From Prorocentrum cordatum (lineage: Eukaryota > Sar > Dinophyceae > Prorocentrales > Prorocentraceae): DNA of 64,000 nucleotides. Position 1 is the first letter of the stretch. The number at the start of each line of letters is the position of its first letter. Made by a program: the position numbers and the translations under genes. The notes below the pieces were generated by a model. The model was not told the DNA's origin. It made no database searches and saw only the letters and a program-made list of their open reading frames with translations. This document shows positions 54,587 through 64,000 of this stretch, one piece after another. Location of the stretch: assembly GCA_963575745.1 (NCBI GenBank), contig CAUYUJ010021679.1, positions 1 through 64,000 on the forward strand. Reading direction: 5' to 3'.

Positions 54587-55559
54587 CACGCCGCGTCAGA
54601 AACCGACGCCGAAGTCCTAACGACACGAATCTGCCGTACGCGATGTAGTCCACATCGATCGCGTCATTCTCTGCAGCCTGCGCGCGACTACGAAGCCGCG
54701 CACGCAGCAGAAAAGTGATGGTCGCAGCGGCGCGGCCTGCTCGGGGGAAGCCACGCGCCGTGGCTCGCAGGACGCGCGGGCCTCGGGCGGAGGATCGCAT
54801 CTCAGGTGCCGCGGCGCCAGGATGCCGAGTGTGCGAAGCGCCTGAGGCTGAGACGTTAGTGGGCCTTCGTGGGTTTGAGGTGCATCAGCAGCGCCTTGAG
54901 AACATAGAGAGATCATATGGGAAGGCGCGTTGCTGCGCGCGCCCTCGCATGGGGCATGAGGGCCGGCGCGAGGAGGAAGAGGTGGTGGCGGAAGCGATGG
55001 CCAGGTGGACACGATTGATGCGGCCCAGTTTGCCTAGAGGGTAGAACAGGTGAACGCGTCGCTGCCTGAGGAGCAAAGTCGGAGCAGCGGCGGCCCAAGC
55101 TCGCGCCGAAGGCGCATCAGATCGCCGCGCCAACGAATCCCCACCAGCAGCGCCGCCGCGCGTTGAAGGCCGGGGGAGCCGCGGAGAGGTGACGGCACCG
55201 CGGTGGCTGTCGGAGGTGCGCGCCGCCAACGAGCAGCCCCGGCAGCCAACCCCTGCGAGGTGCAGCGCGCCCCCGAGCAGGAGGTCATCGAGAGGGCACG
55301 GCGGTCGGAGATCCGCGGAGAGCGGCTTGCTGGGCATCCGCGGACGGGGCAGGTGCCTCCACAGCGGGCCCCCGCTCCAGGGCTCGTTCCGATGCCGCCG
55401 AGTCGATTCGGTTCGGTTTCGACGGGCTCCGATTCCGGTTCGATCCTCGACGTCGCACTCCGCTTCGGGATCCGCTTTCTGACGGGAGGCCTGCCAGCCT
55501 GTCGATGTCTGCCGATCTCGGCGTCTCCCGGCTCGGCTGCCGATCGCCGCTCCGACCCG

Positions 55560-55795
55560 CCGATCCGCTCCCGGGCTCGCCTGCCACTCGTCTCCAGGTC
55601 GAGCGGCAGGCGCCCAGTCGGCGGCGCGTTCCTCTTCCTCAACTCGGCATCGCTCGGACGTGTGCATTTTTCCTTCGGCGAGGACCATCGAGGAGCATCC
55701 TTGATCATTTGGCGAAAAAACCACGCACGAAACCGAAAGATGCACAGGGAATGGACTTCCGAGCGATGGCGAGTCAGCCCCTCCTCCCTTTGGTG
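55560..55795 (+). repeat. Dispersed repeat D, copy 2
   Basis: GGCATCGCTCGGACGTGTGC, GAGGACCATCGAGGAGCAT, TTGATCATTTGGCGAA and GACTTCCGAGCGATGG match 13320-13470 in order. It is probably an old transposable-element fragment. Confidence 0.6.
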
Positions 55796-56169
55796 AGGGG
55801 AGCCCAACCCTTCCCCGCCCCTCCCCGAGGCTTTTTGTTGGGGGGGATCGCGGGGTGTCGAAGAGACGCCTTTCTTCGGCCCCTGGGAGGGCCAACTTTT
55901 TTGGCACCCCTCACGAGGATCGTGAGGGGGGGGCATCGGAAAGTGGCGCCTCTTCTGGCGCCTGCCGAGGAAGCCACGTCTCTTCTTTCCTTTGCTCTTC
56001 TGTGCTCCACCGCGGATGCAGCACTGGGGCTTCGGCCGGGCGCGCGGGTGCAGAGACATCCCGCGCCTTCTTGACGCGATCCGGCGGCGATAGTTGTCGC
56101 GCACCCTGCGCGCTTCGCGAGAAGGGGAGAGGCGCCGCCTGCGGTCGGCCACACGCAGGGAGCTGGAGG

Positions 56170-56290
56170 GGGAGGAGGAGGAGGAGGAGGAGGAGGAGGA
56201 GGAGGAGGAGGAGGAGGAGGAGGAGGAGGAGGAGGAGGAGGAGGAGGAGGAGGAAGAGGAGGAGGAGGAGGAGGAGGAGGAGGAGGAGGA
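56170..56290 (+). repeat. (GGA)n microsatellite
   Basis: About 40 GGA units with one GAA change. Confidence 0.95.
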
Positions 56291-56435
56291 GTGACCTCCG
56301 AGGGGTCGGCGGTGCTGGCTGGGAAGGCGGCACGTCCGCAGGCTGGTCCCGACCAGCCTCGGGCCTCGCGCCCGGTGCGCGGTGGCGCGGGGGCGCCGCA
56401 CGAGCGTCGGCCTGCGACGAGGCGGTGGTCTCCCG

Positions 56436-56600
56436 ACTAAGCTCACGTCGGGCGTGCCCCTCTTCAGGAGGGATATTCAAACATAGGCAAAAAATAGTCT
56501 GGGGGCGGTTGTTTGACTATTGTGGTGCACTGCTCGACTTCTTCTTAGTTTTTCTCTCTCCATCCGCCTGGAGGGGGACATGCCCGACCTAGGACTAAGC
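56436..56600. mobile_element. MITE-like inverted-repeat element, copy 3
   Basis: Left end ACTAAGCTCACGTCGGGCGT, right end TGCCCGACCTAGGACTAAGC. The interior has GGATATTCAAACATAGGC and AAAAAATAGTCTGGGGGCGG, as in copies 1 and 2. It lies within the proposed pyrophosphatase intron 2. Confidence 0.7.
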
Positions 56601-56814
56601 TGCATAGGCAGATATTCGCGCCGCCGGGCGTGCTCTTCGAGCGGTGGCTCCCACGCGCTCCACAAAGCCAGTGCGCCCCCCAGCCAGCCGCTTCTCGAAG
56701 GTGAGCCCGAATCTGTCCAGGTGCAGCTGGGCGCAGACCCGCACCTCCGATGAACCAGCTGTTCAATCCTGGCGTGCTTTTTCATCGACTTCTACGGACC
56801 ATCCGACACCCTCC

Positions 56815-56958
56815 TCCTCCTCCCTCCTCCCCCTCCTCCTCCTCCTCCTGCTCTTCCTCCTCCTCCTCCTCCTCCTCCTCCTCTCCTCCTCCTCCTCCTC
56901 CTCCCTCCTCCTCCTCCTCATCCTCCTCCTCATCCTCCTCCTCCTCCTCCTCCTCCCC
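56815..56958 (+). repeat. (CTC)n tract
   Basis: CTCCTC with TCAT and CTCT interruptions. Confidence 0.9.
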
Positions 56959-57174
56959 CGCATTGTCATCAACCTCATCCTCGCCAGGACGAACCACTAA
57001 TCCCAGGGAAGGTGGTCGAGACCTCCTGGGGCCGCGCACTGAAGAGTCGCCTCGTCGGACGTCTGGGTTCTCTGGCCCTGCCAAAATCGGGTGCGTCGGG
57101 CGCCGCGGCCGAGCGGGGGCGCCCCCCGCGAGAAGCCTGGAGGGCCCCCTCCCCCACGAAGAGAGACATCCTCC

Positions 57175-57340
57175 TCCTCTTTCGCTTCCTCCTCCTCCTC
57201 CTCCTTCTCCTCCTCCTTTTCCTCCTCCTCCTCCTCCTTCTCCTCTGCAGTCGTCGTCTTCTCCTCCTCCTCCTCCTCCTCCTCCTCCTCCTCCTCCTCC
57301 TCCTCCTCCTCCTCATTGTCCTCCTCCTCCTCCTCGGGCG
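57175..57340 (+). repeat. (CTC)n tract
   Basis: Followed by a ~200-bp stretch (57360-57560) with G/C-ending codons (for example RDTERRSEVAQAMERL) that might be an exon but has no recognised family. GATGGAGCGCCTC occurs at its start (57353) and again near 57521. Confidence 0.85.
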
Positions 57341-57569
57341 ACGCGCTTGGTGATGGAGCGCCTCTAGGTCGACCGTGCGGGCGCGAGGAGGATCGCGCTG
57401 CGCGTCCGCGGCCTGCGGCGGGAGAGCTGCCCCTCTCCAGGGGGAGCCGCGCAAGAGAGAGCTCGAAGATGCCTCGCGCCTCGCGCGACACGGAGCGCCG
57501 GAGCGAGGTGGCCCAGGCGATGGAGCGCCTCACCTTCTGCGCGCAGGCTCCGTCGCACGGTGAAGGGCG

Positions 57570-58500
57570 TTCGCACGTTCCCAGACATCCGGCGATGCGA
57601 TGTTTCCCCACCTGGCAGGTTGGGGCGGTCAAGTCTTGGGGAATATATAGAGATCTCGGCCCGCCTCGCGCACCCTGCATACCGCTGGCCGCCGGGCCCA
57701 AAGTGTGCCGGTGCTCCCCAGGTGTCCGGCCGTGCGTTCCCGGGTGGGGATGGCTCGAAATGCACGGCCCCCGTGGCTCCCGACTGCCCCGAAGCCATAT
57801 CCATCGGGGGCCCGAAACACGGGGCCCCGAGGCCGAAACAGATGGGGAAGAATTAGGCATGAGCAAAGAGATCGTCGGAAATCTGGGGTCGGCCAAGACC
57901 TCCCGATCGGCGCGGCGTCTGGCGGCCGGTTCGGCTCTGCAGCCCTCGCTTTCGAGGCCGCGCTCCCCCTCCTCCCGAGGACATGCAGCGCCGAGACGCG
58001 GAAAGTTAGAAGCGGTTCGGGATCGCAAGGGGCGCGCTGTTCCCCAAACCTTTCCATGCGTGTTCCTCGATCGCCTCCCGTGCACCCAGGCGGCTTTGTT
58101 GTCAAGAGACAACTGCGTGCCTGGTGCTTGTTCCTGAGTGGTGGTAGCTTGACTCTGTAGCCAGGAAGTCAAGCGGGAATCAGGAGGAGAGAAAACACAC
58201 AGACACAATTAGTCGTCGATTCCCCAGAAAATATGGAAAACATATGGGCGGTGGGGGGAAGACGAGAGTCCAAAAAATATTTGAAACTATGGGGAATCCT
58301 GTTATTTACGCATATTTTTTGTGGGTCCCTGGGCCCCTCCAGCAGGTGTCCAGGGGAATTTGTTGGCCTCCCGATGGCCCTCCAGGCCCAGTGAGGCGAG
58401 CGCCAGCAGCATTATGGTAGCAAGGGGTCGTCACGTTTGTCCTCGCCCTCCGCCTCCTCCCTCCCCGTCCTCTCTCCCTCTCCCTCCTCCCGCCCGCCCC
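57570..58500. other. Intron-2 DNA without recognised features
   Basis: No array, terminal repeats or gene identified. A pyrimidine-rich stretch at 58437-58510 precedes exon c. Confidence 0.35.
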
Positions 58501-58526
58501 CCCCCTGCCCGAAGCACCGACGGCAG

Positions 58527-58654
58527 GATCGTGGAGGACCCCGTGGGCTCCGCGCGGCTCCGGGCCTTCGGGCGGCCCGTGCCCTTCAACTACGGCTGCT
58601 TCCCGCAGACCTACCGCGACCCCGAGGAGATCGACGAGCTCCACGGCGTCCCTG
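58527..58654 (+). CDS. Soluble inorganic pyrophosphatase, exon c
   Basis: The exon starts inside the Arg codon and encodes RIVEDPVGSARLRAFG, then RPVPFNYGCFPQTYRDP and EEIDELHGVPG. This is the region before the metal-binding loop of family I pyrophosphatases: an Arg in the strand, NYG with the active-site Tyr, and the PQTYxDP motif of eukaryotic enzymes. Codons end almost only in G or C. The exon probably ends at a GC donor at 58655, or a GT at 58648. The next expected motif, GDxDPxDV, is absent downstream in the window, so the gene continues beyond it or is truncated. A decayed LINE follows from 59.26 kb. Confidence 0.75.
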
Positions 58655-59255
58655 GCCCAGAGCACGCGCCGACCGGGGAGATCGCGGCCAGGGCGGGAAG
58701 GGAGGCCCTGGCGCGCCGGTCGGTGGGTGGCCAGAGCGGGCGGGGCGCCGAGGTCTCCAGCGGCTTCGTCGTTTCAATCGCTGCGTTCCTCCTCGATTTG
58801 GGCCCCTTGTTCCTACCAGCTGGCCAGAAGGGTGCCAGGCAGGTCCTTGTCCGAGCGGGGCCTTCGCCTGAATGGAAGGCGCCTTAGACGGCGCTCGTCT
58901 CTCGAGGGGCGCCTCTTGCGGTGAGGAGGAAGGCACGCAGGGACTTACTTGGCAGGGGATTCGGGATGGCAGCGTATGTTGCAGCATCGTTGATGTTTGT
59001 TGGGCTTATGTTGGTTTCCCTCCTCCTCTCCTCCTCATCCTCCTTGTCATCCCCCAACTCAATAATCATCATCCGCCTCCTCGTCATCATCATCATCATC
59101 CTCATCCTCATCCTTGTCCTCCTCCTCCTCCTCCTCATCATCATCCTCCTCATCCTCCCCTCCTCCTCCTCATCCTCCTCCTCCTCCTCATCTCCTCCTC
59201 CTCCGCCTCATCATCATCATCTCCTCCTTTTCCGTGACCGCTCCGGCTCAGGATC
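58655..59255 (+). other. Probable start of pyrophosphatase intron 3
   Basis: The frame continues open to 58887 but without family motifs. From 59025 to 59230 the sequence is (CTC)/(ATC)-rich. No further exon is recognised. Confidence 0.4.
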
Positions 59256-59262
59256 CGCGCCC

Positions 59263-60243
59263 ATGTCTCATTTTGCCTTCAAGGGTGGATCATTCGCCCG
59301 CCCTGCAGGATCTCCTGCCCACTACAGCAGCAACGCGCCATGGCCTCCAGCGCAAAGAACTTTCAGGAGATCATCCAGAGTGCCATGGCAACGGCGTCCT
59401 CCTCCACCATGGTGCAGGTCAAGGCGCGTGTGGGACTGGTCGCCAGGGTCTCGAGTCGCCTACCGCCAGCGTGCAAGCTACCCGGACGTCCATGTACGCC
59501 GTCACCGCCCAGATGACCCAGATGCAGGAGCAGCAGCAGAAGATGCAGGAGAAGGTCAACGAGCGGGACGTTGTCATACACCAGTTGCGGAGCCAGCCGC
59601 CTGCCTCATCCTCTGTCCGGTCTACAGCGTCGCTCTTACACGCTATCCGAGCAATAACGGAAAACGTCGGCGTGGTGATGATCAAACCAACGGTGGCAAT
59701 CCGTGAGTCATATTCATCAGTACCCTTCCGAGGCCTACGGTAGCACGTGGGCGGGAGCGGCACTACGCTGGCCTCGTGGCGAACTTCCCGCAGTACCCCA
59801 CCAATGGTGTTGAGACCAAGTTTCGCGCGTTTGCGCAGTCCCACATGATCACGATCGGAGCTTCTGGCCCGACGCCAACATGACCGGTGTTCAGAGGCCG
59901 GACCTGCGCAACAGCAAGGCTCACTCCTTGAAGGTCCATGCTGATCTACCCCAACCAGCTCGTGGTATAAACGGTCGTGCCGTGTCCTGTATGAACCAGT
60001 GGAGTTCCTCTTGCAGCGCAGTCAGCATTGGAACCAGCAGTGCATCTTTGACACTGACGGCTTCCGTGGGGCCATGAGGCTGAAGGCGACGTTTGGAATA
60101 TGATCCAGGCTTCTGCCAGCATGCGAGATGGAGTTCCTCACTACACGCTCGAGCATGATTACGACGAGCTCATCCGCTGGGCCATCCAGAGGGAAGAGAT
60201 CGACCCCATCATCGAGCGGAACGCTAGCGCCGCCGAGGTGCTG
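59263..60243 (+). pseudogene. ORF1 relic with coiled coil
   Basis: Frame pieces include AKNFQEIIQSAMATASSSTM and a Gln/Met/Glu-rich coiled coil (AQMTQMQEQQQKMQEKV). Later come NSKAHSLKVHADLPQPARG, YEPVEFLLQRSQHWNQ and YTLEHDYDELIRWAIQ, ending in TGA at 60243. At least three frame changes are needed. The product would be the LINE RNA-binding protein; this is inferred from position and coiled coil. Confidence 0.45.
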
Positions 60244-60409
60244 TGACAGGCGTCGAAGCAGTCGTCAGAAACACCCCAGAACAGGGAACAGCAGGTTTCC
60301 TCTCTCCCGCTTTTGCTAGTGTCTCGCCACTTCCACCCTCTTCCGACTCGAGAAGCATATTTCGTCTTCCCTGACGCCAGCACCGACTGTACCCTTCACG
60401 TCCCCTCCA

Positions 60410-60790
60410 AACGACTTGAACTTCCACGAGGCGGGTGGAGGGCGATACTCTCTCCTAGACTCTTCTGAATGGTACACGTCTCCGCGCCTTGCTCTCGAAT
60501 TCCATCGTGCGTTCCCCGGACTACTCGAAGCTGCCCCCGCACGTTCACCCACCGAACCAGAACCAATAACATTTCCAGCGTGGTTAGGACTGTTCGGATT
60601 TACACGTCCCTCCCTACGGCTGATGCGCGGGGCCTAAGACCTGCAAGGTCCACTATCTGGCCCCCCGCTGAGATCCAGACCCTGTCCGACCACGACCCCG
60701 TCTTCCGACGTCTCCAAGCCCGCAATCCTTCTGAGCGTTCACCTAACACCCCACCTCGGATTGCAGGGCACCCACAGTTGTACCATCATA
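60410..60790 (+). pseudogene. LINE endonuclease C-terminal relic
   Basis: VRIYTSLPTADARG and IQTLSDHDPVFRRL are the end of an apurinic-type endonuclease, with the SDH catalytic motif at about 60687-60695. PPRIAGHP follows, a linker seen before the RT in such elements. The beginning of the nuclease is not recognisable. Confidence 0.5.
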
Positions 60791-61640
60791 TGGACGACTC
60801 CTCTCTCAAGCCCCCCCACCCCCAGACCCCAATTAACGACTCGGGGCATTACACACTGCATGCAGCATGCTGCGCAGAAGGCACGTAGAGATATCGACAG
60901 CGGTGGAACCACGCCGGCGCCAGAAAAGTCAGCGCGCGCACTATGGTTGCCGCGTGCTGCCCGCTCGCTCGAGGAGGCACTCAGCGCGCCCGACTCCCGC
61001 CCCTGACTCCTGCGCCCCCAACTACATCAAACGATATCTAAAGCAGCGCACGCCCACTCCCACCTCTGTGAGATTTTTCATTCTGGACGCTGAGTCCTGG
61101 ACTGATCGCGCAGGCGTTCACAGGCACGTCGCCGCCCTTGCCCAAGGGGGGTCTAGGCTGGCAGGAGGGGCAACTGTCGCGGGTAGATATGAAAGGCGTT
61201 CAAGGAGAGCAGCAGATTGCCACGGCCCGTCGGCCCGCCAAGGCGCGGGTCAAGAAACGGCCGAAGACTTATTTGACGGCGGCCATCGGCGACGCGGGGG
61301 GGCAACATGCGAATGCACGGGGGGCGGGGGCACGGCTACCCCAGCAGTGGGGGGGCCATCCTCGCCGAGATGCCTGCCAGCTCCAGCGCCGCCGCTAGTT
61401 TTTGGATTTGGCCCCACAGTTCCCGACGAACGAATGCCACTTCACCACCAGTACTCGCCGGCGTTTCCTTTGAATGGTTTCGGAAAATCCGCTGAATTGC
61501 TCGTTGACGTCCAAGGTTGCCACTGCCCCCGGGCCCTACGGGACCCCTCGCTGCGCTCGGCGGCGCCCCCATCCACTCCGCAAGGCCGCCCTCCGGGGCC
61601 GCTGCAGCGCGCGTGTGTCGACGCAGATAGTGGCCGACGG
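60791..61640 (+). other. Gap between endonuclease and RT relics
   Basis: This should correspond to the ORF2 linker. No motif could be recognised in any frame. Confidence 0.3.
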
Positions 61641-62560
61641 TTCCAATGGCTCAGAGCTTGCACCCCCTTCTTATATATTTTTATATTCTTTCTCCCCCAA
61701 AAAATGCCCCGACCCCAGGCCCCGCGGCCAGGGCGCGCGCCGACGCCAGCCCTCTGGCGCTCAGCAACACAGACGGCAAGTGCACGTCGTCTGTTCAAGC
61801 TCACCCGCTGGCCGAGGTCGCAAGCATCGCTTGGTCACCGCGCAGAAAGATATATAGCAGGACGATCGGTGGCGAGCAATGCAATTAGATTCAACGGCAG
61901 GCCAACGACGCGGCAGACTTCGGACAGCTCGAAGACTGCCGGGCCTGTCAAAGTTGAGCAGAAGAGCGCCTGCCCTTGCATTCACCTCATCCGGCTCTTC
62001 TTCGTTTGCACACGTTGGGATTTCCTGCCGTCAGTTGCCACGAGCGCGCGCGCTGTGCATCGGCGCGCGCGGCGCGCCATCTCCATCCACGGGCGCGATT
62101 GCGGGGACTTCTGGCCTCAGACAGGTGCCAAGCAAGGGGTCCCCCTTAGTGGCCTTCTGTTTGCCTTCGTCTTCGACCCCATTTCTCGCCCTGCATCTCG
62201 CCTTCGACCTAGCAATGGCTTGCGGAGATCTGGTCAGGGCCTCATCTGTCGTCGCGGAGGTTTCGCGCGCAGCGACTCCTGCGACAGGTCTCGAACACAA
62301 TTATCCGAACTGCAAGCTCACCGCCCCGTGCCCATACGACGCTGTTACCACTGGGCGCGCGCGCCGGGATCAGGCCTTCGATATACAATCCTGGGAACAT
62401 TGCGCGGTGGGCATGCATGTCGTTTTCGAGGTGAGCCTTCGGGCTGCTAATCTTGCCCAGGCGCGAATGGGGCAGGCGCTCAGGGCTCGCCCTGTCGAGG
62501 TCAAATGCGCGGCCGTCGGATTAACATCGGGCATGCCCGCGTACATTGCGCTGGGCTAAC
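61641..62560 (+). pseudogene. Reverse transcriptase relic
   Basis: PLALSNTDGK at about 61748-61780 matches the RPLxLSNTDxK box that opens many LINE reverse transcriptases. It is followed by LAEVAS and RTIGGEQCN (RGFxxGR-like region). A +2 frame then gives ISIHGRDCGDFWPQTGAKQG and VPLSGLLFAFVFDPI, which is motif B. NYPNCKLTA and GMHVVFE correspond to the region after the catalytic YxDD. Motif A and the YxDD itself are not readable, and frames change repeatedly. Confidence 0.65.
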
Positions 62561-63124
62561 CCGCGCGCCCCCATGTTTCGCAGTTTCACGCAGTCACTTC
62601 CGAAGGTTTGAAGTGCGAGCGGGACGGCCAGCAGCTCTTGACTTGGGCGCGGCGGTTTTCGTTGTCCCACTGCTGCGCTGCAGCGAGGTGCCTTTCTCGG
62701 GCGCAAGCTGGAATGCCGATCCCTTCGTGCCAGTGCGAGAGACGCTATGGCGCGCGCCGCTGCGCATTCGAAAGTGGCCCACGCTCTCCGACGGGAAGTT
62801 GAGGACAAGGCCGATAATGACAACGCTGTGATTGCGCATCGTTGGCAGGAGGCATACGGGGAATCAAGAGTCTTCCAGATGTGCTGCGCATATGACGAGC
62901 ACCAGCGCGTGCTTGGTCCTGTAGAGACCCCCAACAGGAAAACGACCCAGCGCACCCTCACCGCGACTCTCCGACGGGCTCCGACGGCCCCCCAGTTGCT
63001 CCTACCGTTCCTCATATTGCCACGGGGCAAAGGATGGGCACTCTCTATGGCAGGAGGCGCCGAGAGACTCACATGCCACAGAGACGGCGCGCGACGCACT
63101 GCCCGTGACACTCCCGGCGCATAA
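62561..63124 (+). pseudogene. LINE ORF2 C-terminal tail relic
   Basis: An open frame at 62747-63124 starts ARAAAHSKVAHALRREVE and continues AVIAHRWQEAYGESRVF. By position it is the tail of ORF2; no domain is recognised. Confidence 0.35.
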
Positions 63125-63354
63125 CTTGCATCCGTACCAACACTCCAGCGCAGCTTCCGTGGGCCATCCAAGCCGTCGGCACGACCGACGACGTCTATTT
63201 TGACCAGCGGTCGTGAGACGGCCATCGCCATTTTAGCTTGCGTCGCCCTGTTGCCCCTAGTGGCGCTCCGCTTTGCGGTTGAGCAGTTTTCCTTTTCAGC
63301 CGTAGGCTGACGATCAGTTCTGCCAGGAAGTCGACCAGTCGTCATCCCTGCAGT

Positions 63355-63825
63355 GGCGAAAAGCCCGCGTCGGAGCAGGGAGCCGAGAACCGCCGGTTCC
63401 CCCTGGTCTCCCCCAGGGTGCGGTCCGCTCTTCTGTGGACCAGATCCCCGGTGTCAACTAACAGCGGCAACAGTGGCGGCACTGCAGGGGGGAACCGCAC
63501 CGTTCATCCTGAGGGTCGACCCGTCTGACTTTCGAGCGGGCCGCCGTATCCCCCCTAGGATGGCGATCCGACCCGCGGTGACACAGATCCCCCCCGCCCC
63601 CCCTCAGGGTGGCGCCCCGACCTGCTGTAGAGCAGGTCCCCCATCGCCGCCCTGCTGTGGAGTGGGTCCCCCGGTCACCGACAGGATCGCGATCCCTCCT
63701 CCCGTGGAGCAGGCCCACATGGCGCCACCAGGGTAGCAAGCCGTCTGACGTTATTCTGGGGGAGTCCAGCGTCTGACATTATTCTGGGGAGTCAGCGTCT
63801 GACTCTATTCTGGGGGATGCCAGCC
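63355..63825 (+). repeat. Short tandem repeats near the right edge
   Basis: GGTCCCCC/GGGTGGC-type units of about 55-60 bp run to 63735. Three copies of CGTCTGACGTTATTCTGGGG with a 26-28 bp period then start at 63742, 63770 and 63796. Confidence 0.65.
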
Positions 63826-64000
63826 CATCCCCTGGCCAGGCGGTGTGACACGCTTCACGCCCTCTCACTGGCATGGTATGGCGGCGATAGGAGCTATCGT
63901 GAAGCTCCCCCGCCACACCTAACGGTGCCTCCAACGGTCCCCGCACAGGCTCTGGGACCAGAAGGTTGGCGTCACAACCTTCACGAGCACCGTTTTCAAG
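63826..64000. other. Window edge, unassigned
   Basis: No gene or repeat recognised in the last 175 bases. Confidence 0.3.

Larger units (their letters stand above)
52002..58526 (+). other. Pyrophosphatase intron 2 (GA-AG, 6.5 kb)
   Basis: The intron begins GATGGCC and ends CGACGGCAG, with CAGGAT at both boundaries. It carries (CTC)n and (GGA)n tracts, the inverted-repeat element at 52582-52842, dispersed repeat D and MITE copy 3. No intervening pyrophosphatase exon is needed for frame or alignment. Confidence 0.55.
59260..63124 (+). mobile_element. Decayed LINE-type retrotransposon
   Basis: Fragments in the proper order for a non-LTR element occur on the + strand in shifting frames: an ORF1-like coiled-coil region, an endonuclease end, reverse transcriptase motifs and a C-terminal tail. 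Many frameshifts and stops show that it is inactive. It is unrelated in detail to the LINE at 2276-6745. It lies downstream of pyrophosphatase exon c in the same orientation, probably in an intron. Confidence 0.6.

Noticed and set aside
55034-56446. 470-residue minus-strand frame
   Set aside because: Its centre is poly-Ser from a (GGA)n tract and the rest crosses repeat D and MITE copy 3.
57360-57560. Possible exon after the (CTC)n tract within pyrophosphatase intron 2
   Set aside because: Codon bias is suggestive, but exon b joins exon c directly with perfect family alignment, so no extra exon is needed and no other family is recognised.

Overview
This window looks like GC-rich, repeat-saturated nuclear DNA of a dinoflagellate alga. 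Four observations support that reading: two LINE-type retroelements of the kind common in such genomes; exons with almost exclusively G or C at third positions; introns that fit GA-AG and GC-AG rules with AG|G acceptors; and tracts of (GGA), (GAT), (GAC) and (CAA) hundreds of bases long. No rRNA, tRNA, operon or prokaryotic gene layout was seen. The assignment is an inference and the species is not determined.

Host coding is sparse. Two split genes can be followed on the + strand. One is a membrane-protein fragment of unknown function (exons at 23313-23396 and from 25286), whose 1.9 kb intron is bounded by a 13-bp direct repeat. The other is a soluble inorganic pyrophosphatase, with exons near 50903-50999, 51916-52001 and 58527-58654 and a 6.5 kb second intron. 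Its metal-binding DxDPxD exon is not in the window or was not found. A frameshifted minus-strand reading frame at 46690-47512 also looks like real, unrecognised protein-coding sequence.

Mobile DNA dominates. From 1.5 to 8 kb, a modular repeat element (ends carrying GGACCCAACC, core an 89-bp tandem array) is interrupted by a nearly intact minus-strand LINE with ORF1 and an endonuclease-reverse transcriptase ORF2. Three more copies of the modular element lie at 8.4-9.0, 27.3-29.0 and 42.5-43.7 kb. A second, heavily decayed LINE occupies 59.3-63.1 kb, just after the last visible pyrophosphatase exon. Short inverted-repeat elements (MITE-like) occur at 0.83, 10.96, 11.67, 26.29, 52.58 and 56.44 kb; three of these form one family.

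Other regions are tandem or compound repeats. There is an array at 11.8-12.8 kb; a nested inverted-repeat composite inserted in a 46-bp array at 14.1-17.5 kb; a ~100-bp array at 19.9-21.7 kb; an 83-bp array inside the membrane-protein intron; a higher-order repeat at 33.5-40.7 kb containing an 11-bp satellite; a (GATGGT) field at 43.9-44.9 kb; and a (CT)/(TG)/(TA) block at 49.6-50.2 kb. Most long open frames in the window are artefacts of these repeats.
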